Assembly (NCBI GenBank): GCA_041725935.1
Contig: JBGRQD010000006.1
Coordinates: 186,001 to 250,000 of the forward strand
Direction of reading: 5' to 3'
DNA from: Marivita sp041725935
Lineage (GTDB): Bacteria > Pseudomonadota > Alphaproteobacteria > Rhodobacterales > Rhodobacteraceae
DNA: 64,000 nucleotides
Shown one piece after another: positions 18,579 through 27,663 of the stretch; positions within the stretch are counted from its first letter, which is position 1, and every line of letters starts with the position of its first letter. Position numbers and translations under genes: made by a program. The notes below the pieces were generated by a model. That model had not been told where the DNA came from and did no database searches. It saw nothing but the letters and a program-made list of their open reading frames with translations.

Positions 18579-19085
18579 ATGATACAGATAAATATCGGTG
18601 ATCACGCCGGTAGCGAGAATGGTGACAATTTCACGCCCATTCCCGCAGGAAACTATCGGGACCAATGCCGATGGGCGCGCCGCAAGGCAATCTGGATTTC
18701 GCAGAACATGCCTAGGGCGGATCAGTACTATTCGGGCTTGGGTGCGGGTGTGAACCTGACAACGATGCTGGCCAACAACAGCATGTGGATCAACTATGAC
18801 GGGTCCATCGACTACTACGGTTATACCTATTCGAACAACGATATCTGGATCGGTCCCAAACCGTTCCGCATCGGAAAGTGGAGCGTGCTGGCCACGATCC
18901 TTCACGAACTGGCTCATGTCGCAGGTGCGCCGGGCGCACCTCCGGGCGGCGGCGTCTGCGCGATCGGCGGGTTGTGTCACGCGGCAGAGCGGGCCGTCTA
19001 CGAATGCGGTCTCGGCAATCGGACCGAACTGACGACAGGGATCGACGATCCCGCAACACCCTATGATCCAACCATCTCAGGATGA
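18579..19085 (+). CDS. Putative zinc metallopeptidase-like protein with HExxHxxG motif
   Basis: This is a 168-residue protein that I cannot place in a named family. The central segment TILHELAHVAGAPG has H109-E110-xx-H113-xx-G116, a zincin-type metal site, and CHAAERAVYECG follows with possible further ligands (H134, E137 or E142). There is no signal peptide or membrane helix; Tyr and Asn are frequent and several Cys are present. The upstream 80 bp are strikingly AT-rich. The last four bases overlap the next gene (ATGA), so the two are probably a co-translated pair. Proteolytic activity is inference from the motif only. Confidence 0.75.
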   Translation: MIQINIGDHAGSENGDNFTPIPAGNYRDQCRWARRKAIWISQNMPRADQYYSGLGAGVNLTTMLANNSMWINYDGSIDYYGYTYSNNDIWIGPKPFRIGKWSVLATILHELAHVAGAPGAPPGGGVCAIGGLCHAAERAVYECGLGNRTELTTGIDDPATPYDPTISG

Positions 19086-19774
19086 GGGTCATGACCGCCA
19101 GTCAAAGACGGGTATTCGTTGTCGCGACATTGGTGTGTTTCGGCTGGGCAATACATGTAGCGGCAAAGGAGCAGGGACAGGCAATGCGGACATCCAGCAC
19201 GGTCAGTGAATTCGACACAGGCGCAGACGTCGCCTTGGTGAGCGAGGACCTCAAGTCCGTTCGGCAGGCCATGACCCCGATTGTGACACGCGAAGGGGTC
19301 GGAATCATCTCGGGCTCCCGTACCCTTACCAGGGCAACCGACAAGACCGCGATTGGCAAGGCGTTGCTGCAAGTCGCTGTCTTTACGCTGGCGGACAGCG
19401 TCACATCCGAAAGAGCGGTCTTGGGCGCTTTGGAAGAGATCGCCCTCGACTTGCAGCGCAGCGCCATCGCGGACACGCCGGTATCTTATCCCAAGGATGA
19501 TCCGGAGGCGTCAGCCCGAGCGTTGGCTGCCTCTGATGACTGGTCGTCGCAGTTCCTATCCTGGGAGCCTGAAAATACCGACGAAGAGATCCTGACCGAG
19601 CTTGCCGCGACTCTGCAAGCTGCTGTGACCGAAACCGCAGACCTATCGGCCTACGCGGTCGAAAGCCAAAGCTGGACCTTCCAGCGAGCCGGAATTGCCA
19701 TTATCGATCCGTCGACAGGCGAAGGGCTATGGTACAGTTACCGCACAGTGCGGGCCCTGACAGGCCGCCGTTGA
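19082..19774 (+). CDS. Unknown exported protein paired with the HExxH protein
   Basis: This is a 230-residue protein. The N-terminus has a basic start and a hydrophobic stretch (RRVFVVATLVCFGWAIHVAA) consistent with a signal peptide or anchor. The rest is soluble and acidic and contains no motif I recognise; the C-terminus reads GEGLWYSYRTVRALTGRR. It starts inside the stop codon of the preceding gene, with an alternative ATG three codons later. I infer a functional pair with the metallopeptidase-like protein, for example as inhibitor, chaperone or secreted partner, but nothing in the sequence proves it. Confidence 0.7.
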   Translation: MRVMTASQRRVFVVATLVCFGWAIHVAAKEQGQAMRTSSTVSEFDTGADVALVSEDLKSVRQAMTPIVTREGVGIISGSRTLTRATDKTAIGKALLQVAVFTLADSVTSERAVLGALEEIALDLQRSAIADTPVSYPKDDPEASARALAASDDWSSQFLSWEPENTDEEILTELAATLQAAVTETADLSAYAVESQSWTFQRAGIAIIDPSTGEGLWYSYRTVRALTGRR

Positions 19775-19790
19775 CGAAACTGTCAGACGG

Positions 19791-20135
19791 TTACACCCGT
19801 TCGACCTGAACACCGTCCTGCACCCAGAAGGCGAGGTGATCCTTGATCTGCGACACCTCGTCCTTGGGGGTCTCATAGCTCCAGACCGCGTTGGTGTAGG
19901 TTTTGCTTTTCGACACGATGTCGAAATAGCTGGCTTCGCCCTTGTGCGGGCAGGTCGTGCGGTAGTCGGATGCGTCCAGAAAGGCCGTCGCCACGTCAGC
20001 GCGCGGGAAATAGATCACGAAGGGCATGTCGCCCTCGGTCAGTTCCAGCGCATTGGTGCTTTCCGCGATCACTGCACCACCGGCGCGCACAACCCAGGTG
20101 CCTTCGGCAGGTCTGACTGTAATGTGTTTCTGCAT
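19791..20135 (-). CDS. DUF427 domain-containing protein
   Basis: This is a 114-residue protein of the DUF427 family, a small beta-rich domain. Characteristic segments are VVRAGGAVIAES, PFVIYFPRADV and TTCPHKGEASYFDI, with the Cys-Pro-His motif in the middle, followed by AVWSYETPKDEV. The family has no established biochemical role. It is cytoplasmic by appearance. The gene converges with the accessory pair upstream of it and lies 60 bp beyond the start-proximal end of the minus-strand set that includes the aminopeptidase. Confidence 0.92.
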   Translation of the reverse strand: MQKHITVRPAEGTWVVRAGGAVIAESTNALELTEGDMPFVIYFPRADVATAFLDASDYRTTCPHKGEASYFDIVSKSKTYTNAVWSYETPKDEVSQIKDHLAFWVQDGVQVERV

Positions 20136-20195
20136 GATCCATCCCCTTTTATGTGTCGTGTACCGGGGTTAGCCGGGAAATGTAAATGTTTATGC

Positions 20196-21977
20196 TCAGA
20201 TAGGAGCACAGGCCCGGGTCAGCCACGATGAGACCTCGCCCTCGACCAACGGTCCGATCCGGGACAGTACCCCGCTATGGTAGGCGTTCAGCCAGTCGCG
20301 CTCGGCCTCGGTCAGAAGCGACAAATCGATCAAACGCGTGTCGATGGGCGCATATGTCAGGGTCTCGAACCGGTACATCTCGGGCACGGTCTGACCGGGC
20401 AGGGCAGGTGCTTCCTCGACGATGACCAGGTTCTCGATGCGGATTCCAAACGCGCCTTCCTTGTAGAAGCCCGGTTCGTTCGACAGGATCATGCCGGGCA
20501 TGAATGGCACTGTCCCGGTGCGCGCAAGCCGTTGTGGGCCTTCATGCACGCTCAGATACGACCCCACGCCATGCCCGGTGCCATGCCCGTAATCCAGACC
20601 ATGGTCCCAGAGCGCCACGCGGGCCAGCGAATCCATGTCGCGCCCGGCCAGCCCTTTGGGCCAGCGCAGCCGTGAAATCGCGATCATGCCCATGAGCACC
20701 AGAGTGAAGGCGCGCCGCTCCTCCTGCCCCACTGTCCCGATGGCGATGGTGCGGGTGATGTCGGTGGTGCCGTCCACATATTGTCCGCCGCTGTCGACCA
20801 GCAAGAGACCCGCATCGACCCTTCGGTTGGTCTTGTCGGTCACGCGGTAATGCACGATCGCCCCGTTGGGACCAGCCCCCGATATGGTGTCGAAACTGAT
20901 GTCGCGCAGCGCATTGGTCGCAGCCCTCTCCGCCTCGAGCCGCGTGACCACGTCGATCTCGGTCAGGCTGCCCGCCGGTTGCCGATCAAGCCAGCACAGG
21001 AACCGCGCCATCGCGGCCCCGTCGCGCAGATGCGCCTCCCGCGCGCCCTCCAACTCCGCTGCCGTCTTGCAGGCCTTGGGCAAGGCACAGGGGTCCTGCG
21101 CCTCGATAATCGGGGTCCCCGCCGCGCGCAGCGTGTCGGCCACGATCACCGGGCAACTTGCGGGATCAATGCGGACCGGCCCTGTCACAGCGCCAAGCGC
21201 GGGCAGGAACGCCTCGACCGGCTCGATCCGTACCTTCGGCCCAAGGTGGTCGCCCAAGCCAGCCAGCTTGGCGGGATTGACGAAGAACGTCACCTCGCCG
21301 CCCGCATGCAACAGCGCGAAGCCATGCACAAACGGCGTGCGCGGCACGTCATCGCCCCGAATGTTCAACAGCCAGCAGATGCTGTCGGGCAGGGTCAGCA
21401 CCGCGCAGCTTGCCGGACCAAGGGTTTCCGCCAGCCGGGAGATCTTGGACCCATGCGTCTCGCCGGTCAGCTCCACGGGCTGTGCAAAGGCCGGGGTCGC
21501 GGGGGCGGGCGGCTGCTCGGCCCAGATGCGATCCACAAGGTTCTCCGTCCGCCGCAGCACCACATCCCCGACACGCGTCTCGAGGTCGCGGATCTGCGAC
21601 ACCGTATGCAGCCATGGATCGAACCCGATCACCGCATTTGCCCCAGCGTTCTGCGTGATCCAGTCCTCCAAAGACACCTCCGGCCAGTTTACGGGCGTGA
21701 ACACATCCGCCACCTGAGCGCGCACCTGCACCCGGTAGCGGCTGTCGATGAACACGCCTGCCTGATCGGCCAGCGCCACGCAGAACCCCGCCGAGCCTGT
21801 AAACCCCGTCAGCCATGCCAAGCGGCTGTCGCGCTCGGCCACGTATTCGCCCTGATGCGCGTCGGCCCGCGGGATGATGAACCCGTCCAGACCGTCCTGC
21901 GCCATCTCTGCGCGCAGCGCCGCCAATCGGGGTGGGCCTTGGTCGGGCGAGGATGTTTCTGAAAAGCTCTGGAACAT
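20196..21977 (-). CDS. Xaa-Pro aminopeptidase (M24B, aminopeptidase P family)
   Basis: This is a dimetal peptidase that removes N-terminal residues ahead of proline. It has 593 residues in the three-part layout of long aminopeptidase P proteins: two creatinase-like N-terminal domains and a C-terminal pita-bread domain. Metal ligands can be read in order: VDSGGQYVDGTTDITRT (two Asp), HGTGHGVGSYLSVHEGP (His), NEPGFYKEGAFGIRIENL (Glu) and RFETLTYAPID (Glu). No signal peptide is seen, so it is presumably cytoplasmic. It is transcribed after cobT, from which it is separated by a strong terminator. Confidence 0.94.
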   Translation of the reverse strand: MFQSFSETSSPDQGPPRLAALRAEMAQDGLDGFIIPRADAHQGEYVAERDSRLAWLTGFTGSAGFCVALADQAGVFIDSRYRVQVRAQVADVFTPVNWPEVSLEDWITQNAGANAVIGFDPWLHTVSQIRDLETRVGDVVLRRTENLVDRIWAEQPPAPATPAFAQPVELTGETHGSKISRLAETLGPASCAVLTLPDSICWLLNIRGDDVPRTPFVHGFALLHAGGEVTFFVNPAKLAGLGDHLGPKVRIEPVEAFLPALGAVTGPVRIDPASCPVIVADTLRAAGTPIIEAQDPCALPKACKTAAELEGAREAHLRDGAAMARFLCWLDRQPAGSLTEIDVVTRLEAERAATNALRDISFDTISGAGPNGAIVHYRVTDKTNRRVDAGLLLVDSGGQYVDGTTDITRTIAIGTVGQEERRAFTLVLMGMIAISRLRWPKGLAGRDMDSLARVALWDHGLDYGHGTGHGVGSYLSVHEGPQRLARTGTVPFMPGMILSNEPGFYKEGAFGIRIENLVIVEEAPALPGQTVPEMYRFETLTYAPIDTRLIDLSLLTEAERDWLNAYHSGVLSRIGPLVEGEVSSWLTRACAPI

Positions 21978-22097
21978 GGCGCGGTCTTTCCTTCAATTTT
22001 GCCCATGCGAACCCGGAAACGCGCAAAGAGGCAACCCCTCGCACTGCCGGGGGCAGAACGCATTCCCGGCTTCTTCTCTTTCCAAATACGCACAAAA

Positions 22098-22143
22098 CGC
22101 GGCCCGCAGGGCCGCGCCTGTCGGACCGGCCCCGCCGGTCCGA
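22098..22143 (-). terminator. Tandem-hairpin terminator after cobT
   Basis: Read on the minus strand, a 10-bp stem (TCGGACCGGC with GCCGGTCCGA, 3-base loop, 22121-22143) is followed by an 8-bp stem (CGCGGCCC with GGGCCGCG, 3-base loop, 22098-22116) and then TTTTG. It starts about 10 bp after the cobT stop. It is one of the strongest terminators in the window. Confidence 0.85.
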
Positions 22144-22153
22144 TCCAATCGGA

Positions 22154-24031
22154 TCAACTCGCGCGCTTGATGCCCATGAGTCGTGCCCGTGCCCGCGGGT
22201 CGCTGTCGAAGAGAGACGCCAGCTGCTCGGTCATCGCGCCCGCCAATTGCTCTACATCGGTGATTGTCACCGCGCGTTCGTAATAGCGCGTCACGTCATG
22301 GCCGATGCCGATGGCCAGCAACTCGACCTGACGCCGCCGCTCGACCATGGCGATCACGTCGCGCAGGTGCTTTTCCAGATAATTCGCCGGGTTCACTGAC
22401 AGGGTGCTGTCATCCACCGGCGCGCCATCCGAAATCACCATCAGGATCTTGCGCGCCTCCGAGCGGTGCAGCATCCGCCGGTGTGCCCATTCAAGCGCCT
22501 CACCGTCGATGTTTTCCTTCAGCAACCCTTCTTTCATCATCAGCCCGAGATTGGACCGAGTCCGCCGCCAGGGCGCGTCGGCGCTCTTGTAGATGATGTG
22601 GCGCAGATCGTTCAGACGTCCGGGCTGCTGTTCGCGCCCTTCGTTGAGCCATTTCTCGCGGGCCTGACCGCCCTTCCATGCGCGGGTGGTGAACCCGAGG
22701 ATCTCCACCTTGACCGAACACCGCTCCAGCGTGCGCGCCAGAACATCGGCGCAGATCGCGGCGATGGAAATGGGCCGGCCCCGCATGGAGCCCGAATTGT
22801 CGAGCAGCAGCGTCACCACGGTGTCGCGAAATTCGGTGTCTTTCTCGACCTTGAAGGACAGCGGCGTCGTCGGGTTCGCCACCACGCGCGCCAGACGCCC
22901 TGCGTCAAGGATGCCTTCTTCGAGATCGAACTCCCAAGAGCGGTTCTGTTGCGCCTGCAATCGGCGCTGCAGCTTGTTGGCCAGACGGCTCACGGCACCT
23001 TTCAAAGGTTCAAGCTGCTGATCCAGATAGGCGCGCAACCGTTCCAGTTCGACCGGCTCGGCGAGATCCTCGGCAAGAATCTCTTCGTCATGCGTCGCGT
23101 CGAACACCTTGTAGTCAGGGTCGGCCTCGGACATCGGGGCAGGGGGCGGCGGTTCGAGCGGCGCCTCACCATCGGGCATCTCGGTCTCGTCGCTCATCTC
23201 CTGATCGGCCATCTCGTCCATCGAGACCTGTGCCTGGCTGGGGTCCTGCGTCTCGTCCTGGCTCGATTCGGGGCTGGCTTCGCTGTCCTCGCTCTCGTCC
23301 TCGTCCTGACCGGTGCTGTCGGGCTCCTGGTCGTCGTCGCTGCCTTCTTCGGCCTGATCCTGCGCTTCGTCGTCCAGCTCGTCCGGGTCATCACCCAGCT
23401 GATCGCCATAGCCCAGATCGGTGATAACCGCGCGGGTGAAGCGGGCAAAGGCCGCCTGATCGTTCAGCACGTCCTGCAGGTTTTCCAGAGTGCCGCCCGC
23501 CTGGTTCTCGATGAACCCGCGCCACAATTCCATGACGTTCTGCGCGCCCTGCGGCAGATCGCGCCCGGTGGCCAGATGGCGCACGAGGTAACCCGCCGCC
23601 TCGGCCAGCGGTGCGTCCGATGCTTCCTTGATCTGGTCATAGCCACGGCGCAGCGCATCGTGCCCGATCTTGGCGTCGATATTGCCAGCCGTGCCCGGCA
23701 TGTCGCGCGCGCCCATCGCCTCACAGCGGGCGGTTTCCATGCTCTCGTACAGCTCGCGCGCTAGATCGCCTTGCGGCGCATAGCGTGTGTGGGTGCCCGC
23801 GTCGTGATAGCGGCGATACATCGCCATCGCATCCGCCGTGCCGCGCGCCAGCAGCACCTCGTCGCGGGTCAGGCGGCGGCTGATCTGCGGCAGACGCATC
23901 GCGTCGCCGGAAATCCCCGAAGGATCGACGGAATAGCTGACCGTCAGATCGGAGTCGCGCGCCATGACCTTGGTCGCTTCGGCCAGCGCCTTCTTGAACG
24001 GATCGGCGGGGTTGTCGGTTGGTTTGTTCAT
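22154..24031 (-). CDS. cobT: CobT, cobaltochelatase subunit
   Basis: With CobN and CobS this protein inserts cobalt into hydrogenobyrinic acid a,c-diamide in aerobic B12 synthesis. It has 625 residues. The N-terminal part contains RLPQISRRLTRDEV. A very acidic stretch rich in Asp, Glu and Ser spans about residues 220-330. The C-terminal von Willebrand A domain has the metal-ion-dependent adhesion site LLDNSGSMRGRPIS. This is the standard CobT layout. cobS lies upstream on the same strand, with a small exported protein gene between. Confidence 0.95.
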   Translation of the reverse strand: MNKPTDNPADPFKKALAEATKVMARDSDLTVSYSVDPSGISGDAMRLPQISRRLTRDEVLLARGTADAMAMYRRYHDAGTHTRYAPQGDLARELYESMETARCEAMGARDMPGTAGNIDAKIGHDALRRGYDQIKEASDAPLAEAAGYLVRHLATGRDLPQGAQNVMELWRGFIENQAGGTLENLQDVLNDQAAFARFTRAVITDLGYGDQLGDDPDELDDEAQDQAEEGSDDDQEPDSTGQDEDESEDSEASPESSQDETQDPSQAQVSMDEMADQEMSDETEMPDGEAPLEPPPPAPMSEADPDYKVFDATHDEEILAEDLAEPVELERLRAYLDQQLEPLKGAVSRLANKLQRRLQAQQNRSWEFDLEEGILDAGRLARVVANPTTPLSFKVEKDTEFRDTVVTLLLDNSGSMRGRPISIAAICADVLARTLERCSVKVEILGFTTRAWKGGQAREKWLNEGREQQPGRLNDLRHIIYKSADAPWRRTRSNLGLMMKEGLLKENIDGEALEWAHRRMLHRSEARKILMVISDGAPVDDSTLSVNPANYLEKHLRDVIAMVERRRQVELLAIGIGHDVTRYYERAVTITDVEQLAGAMTEQLASLFDSDPRARARLMGIKRAS

Positions 24032-24150
24032 GCGGCCAATCTATCCTTTCCATCGCGCGGGACAATCGTGAAAGCGCACCAATGTCCACAGTGCTGATGC
24101 CCGGTGCGGGTGCCGATGCGGCTGGTCCCGGCGCGCAGTTGTGCCATAGG

Positions 24151-24570
24151 TCACTTGACGGTTCGGGTTTCCGGATGGCGGCCCGCCACGTCGTGGCAGC
24201 GGGTGGCGAGCCGTTCGAAAAGGTCGCGGCTTTGCCGATCACCACCGAAGATGTAGCTGTCCACCAGCCGTACCATCTGCGGGCGCTGATCCGCGATATA
24301 GCCATCCACCCGTGCCGCGCCTCCATCCAACCGCACAGCGACATCGCGGAACGCCTTTGCCATCTCGATGTCCGCCGGGTTCGCGCTCAGATGCGCAGAG
24401 AGGTCCGCGTAGTCCGCATAGCCATACCAGATGGCGGCGCATTGGGCAGCCGGCGTGGGCGCCGCCTGCGCAGAGGTGATCGACCCTGTTACTGCAAGCG
24501 CAAGGGCAAGGGTTGCCCTGTATAGGGATCGCGCTGCCGACAGGCGGGATGGCAGGTTGGCCCCTGTCAC
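24151..24570 (-). CDS. Small exported protein of unknown function between cobS and cobT
   Basis: This is a 139-residue protein with a typical Sec signal peptide: a basic N-terminus, the core ATLALALAVTGSI and an AQA-A cleavage site at about residue 36. The mature part contains two cysteines (QCAAIW and TRCHDV) that could form a disulfide in the periplasm. I do not recognise a family. Its start overlaps the cobS stop by 4 bp, so it is co-transcribed and probably co-translated with cobS, yet an exported protein is not an expected part of cobaltochelatase. cobT begins about 120 bp further. Confidence 0.78.
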   Translation of the reverse strand: MTGANLPSRLSAARSLYRATLALALAVTGSITSAQAAPTPAAQCAAIWYGYADYADLSAHLSANPADIEMAKAFRDVAVRLDGGAARVDGYIADQRPQMVRLVDSYIFGGDRQSRDLFERLATRCHDVAGRHPETRTVK

Positions 24571-25553
24571 CCCAGGCTCAGCGACGCCGCGCTCTCGGGC
24601 AGCTCTTCGTCAAAGCAGCGCTGGTAGAATTCGGCCACGGTCTGACGCTCCAGCTCGTCGCACTTGTTGAGGAACGACACGCGGAAGGCGTAGCCCACAT
24701 CGCGGAAAATCTCGGCGTTCTGCGCCCAGGCGATCACGGTGCGCGGGCTCATCACCGTCGACAGGTCGCCCGACATGAACGCTGTGCGCGACAGGTCAGC
24801 CACGGTGACCATCTGGCGCACGATCTTGCGGCCTTTCTCGGTGTTGTAATGCGGTGCCTTCGACAGAACGATCGAGGTTTCCGCGTCGATCGACAGGTAG
24901 TTCAGCGTTGCCACCAGCGACCAGCGGTCCATCTGACCTTGGTTGATCTGTTGCGTGCCATGGTACAGCCCCGTCGTGTCGCCCAGACCCACCGTGTTGG
25001 CGGTGGCGAAGATGCGGAAATACTTGTGCGGGGTGATCACCTGGTTCTGGTCCAGCAGCGTCAGCTTGCCATCGGTTTCCAGAACCCGCTGGATCACGAA
25101 CATCACGTCGGCGCGGCCTGCGTCATATTCGTCGAACACGATGGCAGTGGGGTTGCGCAGCGCCCAGGGCAGGATGCCTTCCTGGAATTGCGTGACCTGC
25201 TTGCCATCCACCAGCTTGATCGCGTCTTTACCGATCAGGTCGATGCGGCTGATATGGCTGTCGAGGTTGACGCGCACGCAGGGCCAGTTCAGCCGCGACG
25301 CGATCTGTTCGATATGGGTCGATTTGCCGGTGCCGTGATAGCCCTGGATCATCACGCGCCGGTTGTTGCGAAAGCCCGCGAGAATCGCCAGCGATGTGTC
25401 CGGGTCGAACTTGTAGGTGCTGTCGACATCGGGCACGCGCTCCGTGCGCTCGGGGAACCCGTGGACAATCATGTCCGTATCAATGCCAAACACCTCGCGT
25501 ACGGAAATTTCTTCTGTCGGTTTGGCGTTGATGTCGATCGTCCCGTCGGCCAT
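24567..25553 (-). CDS. cobS: CobS, AAA+ subunit of cobaltochelatase
   Basis: This is the AAA+ ATPase partner of CobT and CobN. It has 328 residues. Walker A is GYHGTGKST at about residue 70, Walker B AIVFDEYDAG, and GLGDTTGLYHGTQQINQGQMDRW follows as in CobS/MoxR-type ATPases. The ATG at 25553 has an AGAAGGA ribosome site 10 bp upstream; the frame is open further upstream but without conservation. It is divergent from the ECF sigma factor gene, with about 90 bp between starts. Confidence 0.95.
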   Translation of the reverse strand: MADGTIDINAKPTEEISVREVFGIDTDMIVHGFPERTERVPDVDSTYKFDPDTSLAILAGFRNNRRVMIQGYHGTGKSTHIEQIASRLNWPCVRVNLDSHISRIDLIGKDAIKLVDGKQVTQFQEGILPWALRNPTAIVFDEYDAGRADVMFVIQRVLETDGKLTLLDQNQVITPHKYFRIFATANTVGLGDTTGLYHGTQQINQGQMDRWSLVATLNYLSIDAETSIVLSKAPHYNTEKGRKIVRQMVTVADLSRTAFMSGDLSTVMSPRTVIAWAQNAEIFRDVGYAFRVSFLNKCDELERQTVAEFYQRCFDEELPESAASLSLG

Positions 25554-25642
25554 GTTGCGGACATCCTTCTGAGCTTGGGCTTTGGGTGTGTGGTGCAACA
25601 TAATGGCGGGAGGAGCAAGGGAAAGGGCATGGGAATTCAGTG

Positions 25643-26185
25643 ATGACGCCCAACGAAGAGGTGGAAAACCTCATTGCCCGCGTGGCGATGGGCGACCGCT
25701 CGGCGTTCAATCGCCTTTATGATCGGACCTCCGCGAAACTATTCGGCGTCTGTCTGCGTGTTTTGAACGATCGCGCAGAGGCGGAAGAGGTGTTGCAGGA
25801 CGTGTTCGTGACGGTGTGGAACAAGGCAGACAGCTACAGAGTCAACGGGTATTCCCCGATGACCTGGCTCATCACGATCACCCGCAACCGCGCGGTGGAC
25901 CGTCGCCGTGCGCTCAGGCTGCCGCCGATTCCTATCGAGACAGCTGATCTGCTGCCCGACAGCAAACCCGGACCCGAGGCCACTGCGGTCGCCGCGTCCG
26001 ATGCGCGGCAAATCACTGCCTGTCTGGAGGAACTGCCACGCGCCCGCGCACATCTTGTGCGTCGCGCCTATCTGGAAGGCGACAGCTATGCCGACCTTTC
26101 CGAGGCGACAGGGGTCAACCTGAACACCATTCGCACCTGGCTGCGCCGCAGCCTCTTGGCCCTCCGGGAGTGTTTGAGCAGATGA
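25643..26185 (+). CDS. ECF RNA polymerase sigma factor
   Basis: This 180-residue extracytoplasmic-function sigma factor has region 2 (FNRLYDRTSAKLFGVCLRV, then EEVLQDVFVTVW and PMTWLITITRNRAVDRRR) and region 4 (YADLSEATGVNLNTIRTWLRRSLLALREC). Its stop overlaps the start of the anti-sigma gene by 4 bp, the usual sign of a sigma/anti-sigma pair. The downstream fasciclin and MsrB genes suggest an envelope or oxidative-stress regulon, and the group resembles SigK/RskA-type pairs. I chose the ATG at 25643 over a GTG just before it. Confidence 0.93.
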   Translation: MTPNEEVENLIARVAMGDRSAFNRLYDRTSAKLFGVCLRVLNDRAEAEEVLQDVFVTVWNKADSYRVNGYSPMTWLITITRNRAVDRRRALRLPPIPIETADLLPDSKPGPEATAVAASDARQITACLEELPRARAHLVRRAYLEGDSYADLSEATGVNLNTIRTWLRRSLLALRECLSR

Positions 26186-26892
26186 GCGACCAGACAACAC
26201 CCCCCTCTGAGCCCGAAGATGACGACCGCGTGTTGGCGGCCGAATACACGCTGGGTCTTTTGCCCGACGCCGAACGCACGGCGTTCGAGGCGCGGATGGC
26301 CAGCGATGCCGACCTGCGCGCCGAGGTTGTGGCGTGGCACGAACACTTCGCCACCGTGATCCTTGACGAGGTGGATGAGGTCGCGCCCTCGGACCAGGTG
26401 GCCAAGCGGTTGCAGACCCGGCTTTTCAAACCAAAGAAACAATCCTTCTGGCAGCAGATCTGGCCCTACGGCTTGGGTGGCGTCGCTGCGGCGCTGGCCT
26501 TGTGGCTGGCGGTCAGCAGTGGGCTCATCACCCCCGAAGAAGACGCGCTGCGCGCCGATCTTGTGGCTGAACTCGCTCCCACGCCCGATGGTGAAGGTCT
26601 GGTGATCCGCGCCAATGTCGACACGTCGCGCGGAGCCGTTCAGGTGGTGCGTGCGTCCGGCACGCCGCCCGAGGGCCGCGTGTTCGAACTGTGGCTCATC
26701 GCCGGGGATGCCGCGCCGGTGTCGCTGGGCCTGCTCCGGGATGACACCAGCACGATCATCGACCTGCCGCAGGAAGTGCTGGCGCTTCTGCCCGGCGCCG
26801 TTCTGGCGGTGTCGGATGAACCCCCCGGAGGATCACCGACAGGTGCGCCCACAGGTGCGGTGCGCGCCGCAGGGCCGATCACACCCTCGTGA
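26182..26892 (+). CDS. RskA-type membrane anti-sigma factor
   Basis: This 236-residue protein keeps the cognate ECF sigma factor inactive until a signal arrives. The N-terminal cytoplasmic part (AAEYTLGLLPDAERTAFEAR) is the anti-sigma domain. There is one transmembrane segment at about residues 95-110 (GGVAAALALWLAVSSGL), then an extracytoplasmic RskA-like domain with GRVFELWLIAGDAAPVSLG. No zinc-binding HxxxCxxC motif is present, so redox sensing by a ZAS motif is unlikely. The start lies within the sigma factor stop codon. Confidence 0.92.
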   Translation: MSDQTTPPSEPEDDDRVLAAEYTLGLLPDAERTAFEARMASDADLRAEVVAWHEHFATVILDEVDEVAPSDQVAKRLQTRLFKPKKQSFWQQIWPYGLGGVAAALALWLAVSSGLITPEEDALRADLVAELAPTPDGEGLVIRANVDTSRGAVQVVRASGTPPEGRVFELWLIAGDAAPVSLGLLRDDTSTIIDLPQEVLALLPGAVLAVSDEPPGGSPTGAPTGAVRAAGPITPS

Positions 26893-26920
26893 TGATAAAG
26901 TGATCACGTTTCCTGAAACG

Positions 26921-26938
26921 CGGGCCGTCTGAGGCCCG
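26921..26938 (+). terminator. Hairpin between anti-sigma and fasciclin genes
   Basis: CGGGCC and GGCCCG form a 6-bp GC stem with a 6-base loop, 29 bp after the anti-sigma stop, extended by imperfect pairing on both sides and followed by TGTCTT. It could partly terminate the sigma/anti-sigma transcript before the fasciclin gene. Confidence 0.5.
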
Positions 26939-26989
26939 TGTCTTCGTCCGACCCGCGCAGAGACATGGCGGGATAAACTGGAGGACGAT

Positions 26990-27556
26990 ATGACACTGAA
27001 AACTTTCATCACTGCCGCCATAGCCGCAACGACCATCGCCGAAGCTGGCTTTGCCCAGATGCAAGGCAACTCCAACCCGATGGTTGGCGGCGCTGCGATG
27101 TTGCCAGAGCGCAACATCGTCGAGAACGCCGTGAACTCGGCCGATCACACAACACTGGTCGCCGCGGTCAAGGCTGCAGGTCTGGTTGACACCCTGATGA
27201 GCGAAGGCCCGTTCACCGTGTTCGCGCCCACGAACGCTGCCTTTGACCGCATTTCGGACGCGTCGCTGAACGCGCTCTTGCAGCCCGAAGCCAAGGCGCA
27301 GCTGACGCAAATCCTGACCTGCCATGTGGTTGCCGCCAACGCGATGTCCGATGCCATTGCGGGCATGATCGCGGATGACAACGGCACCCATGCCGTTCAG
27401 ACCGTGGGCGGCTGCACCCTGCAGGCCAAGATGGACGGCTCCAGCATCACCCTTACGGACGAGAACGGGCGTGACGCCACAGTCACGATTGCCGATGTGC
27501 GCCAGTCGAATGGCGTCATCCACGTGATCGACCGCGTGCTTTTGCCGGCTCAATAA
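26990..27556 (+). CDS. Exported fasciclin (FAS1) domain protein
   Basis: This 188-residue protein has an N-terminal signal peptide (KTFITAAIAATTIAEAGFAQ) and one FAS1 domain. The conserved FAS1 segments are GPFTVFAPTNAAFDRI (H1 region) and NGVIHVIDRVLLP (H2 region) at the C-terminus. FAS1 proteins act in adhesion or as extracytoplasmic binding modules. Its position after an ECF sigma/anti-sigma pair matches a common bacterial grouping and suggests it is a target of that sigma factor. A GGAGG ribosome site precedes the ATG. Confidence 0.92.
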   Translation: MTLKTFITAAIAATTIAEAGFAQMQGNSNPMVGGAAMLPERNIVENAVNSADHTTLVAAVKAAGLVDTLMSEGPFTVFAPTNAAFDRISDASLNALLQPEAKAQLTQILTCHVVAANAMSDAIAGMIADDNGTHAVQTVGGCTLQAKMDGSSITLTDENGRDATVTIADVRQSNGVIHVIDRVLLPAQ

Positions 27557-27663
27557 CGCCCCAACCCCCCATGCGGGGTGTGAGAGATCGCGCAAAAGTG
27601 TGTGTCCCGGTCTTGTGGACTGACAGGCCGGGGCACACTCTATTAGCAACGAAGGAGGACCCG

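Noticed and set aside
20781..21962. A 393-codon open frame on the plus strand
   Set aside because: It is antisense to the M24 aminopeptidase, and its translation is low-complexity, rich in Arg, His and Gln, typical of a shadow frame in GC-rich DNA.
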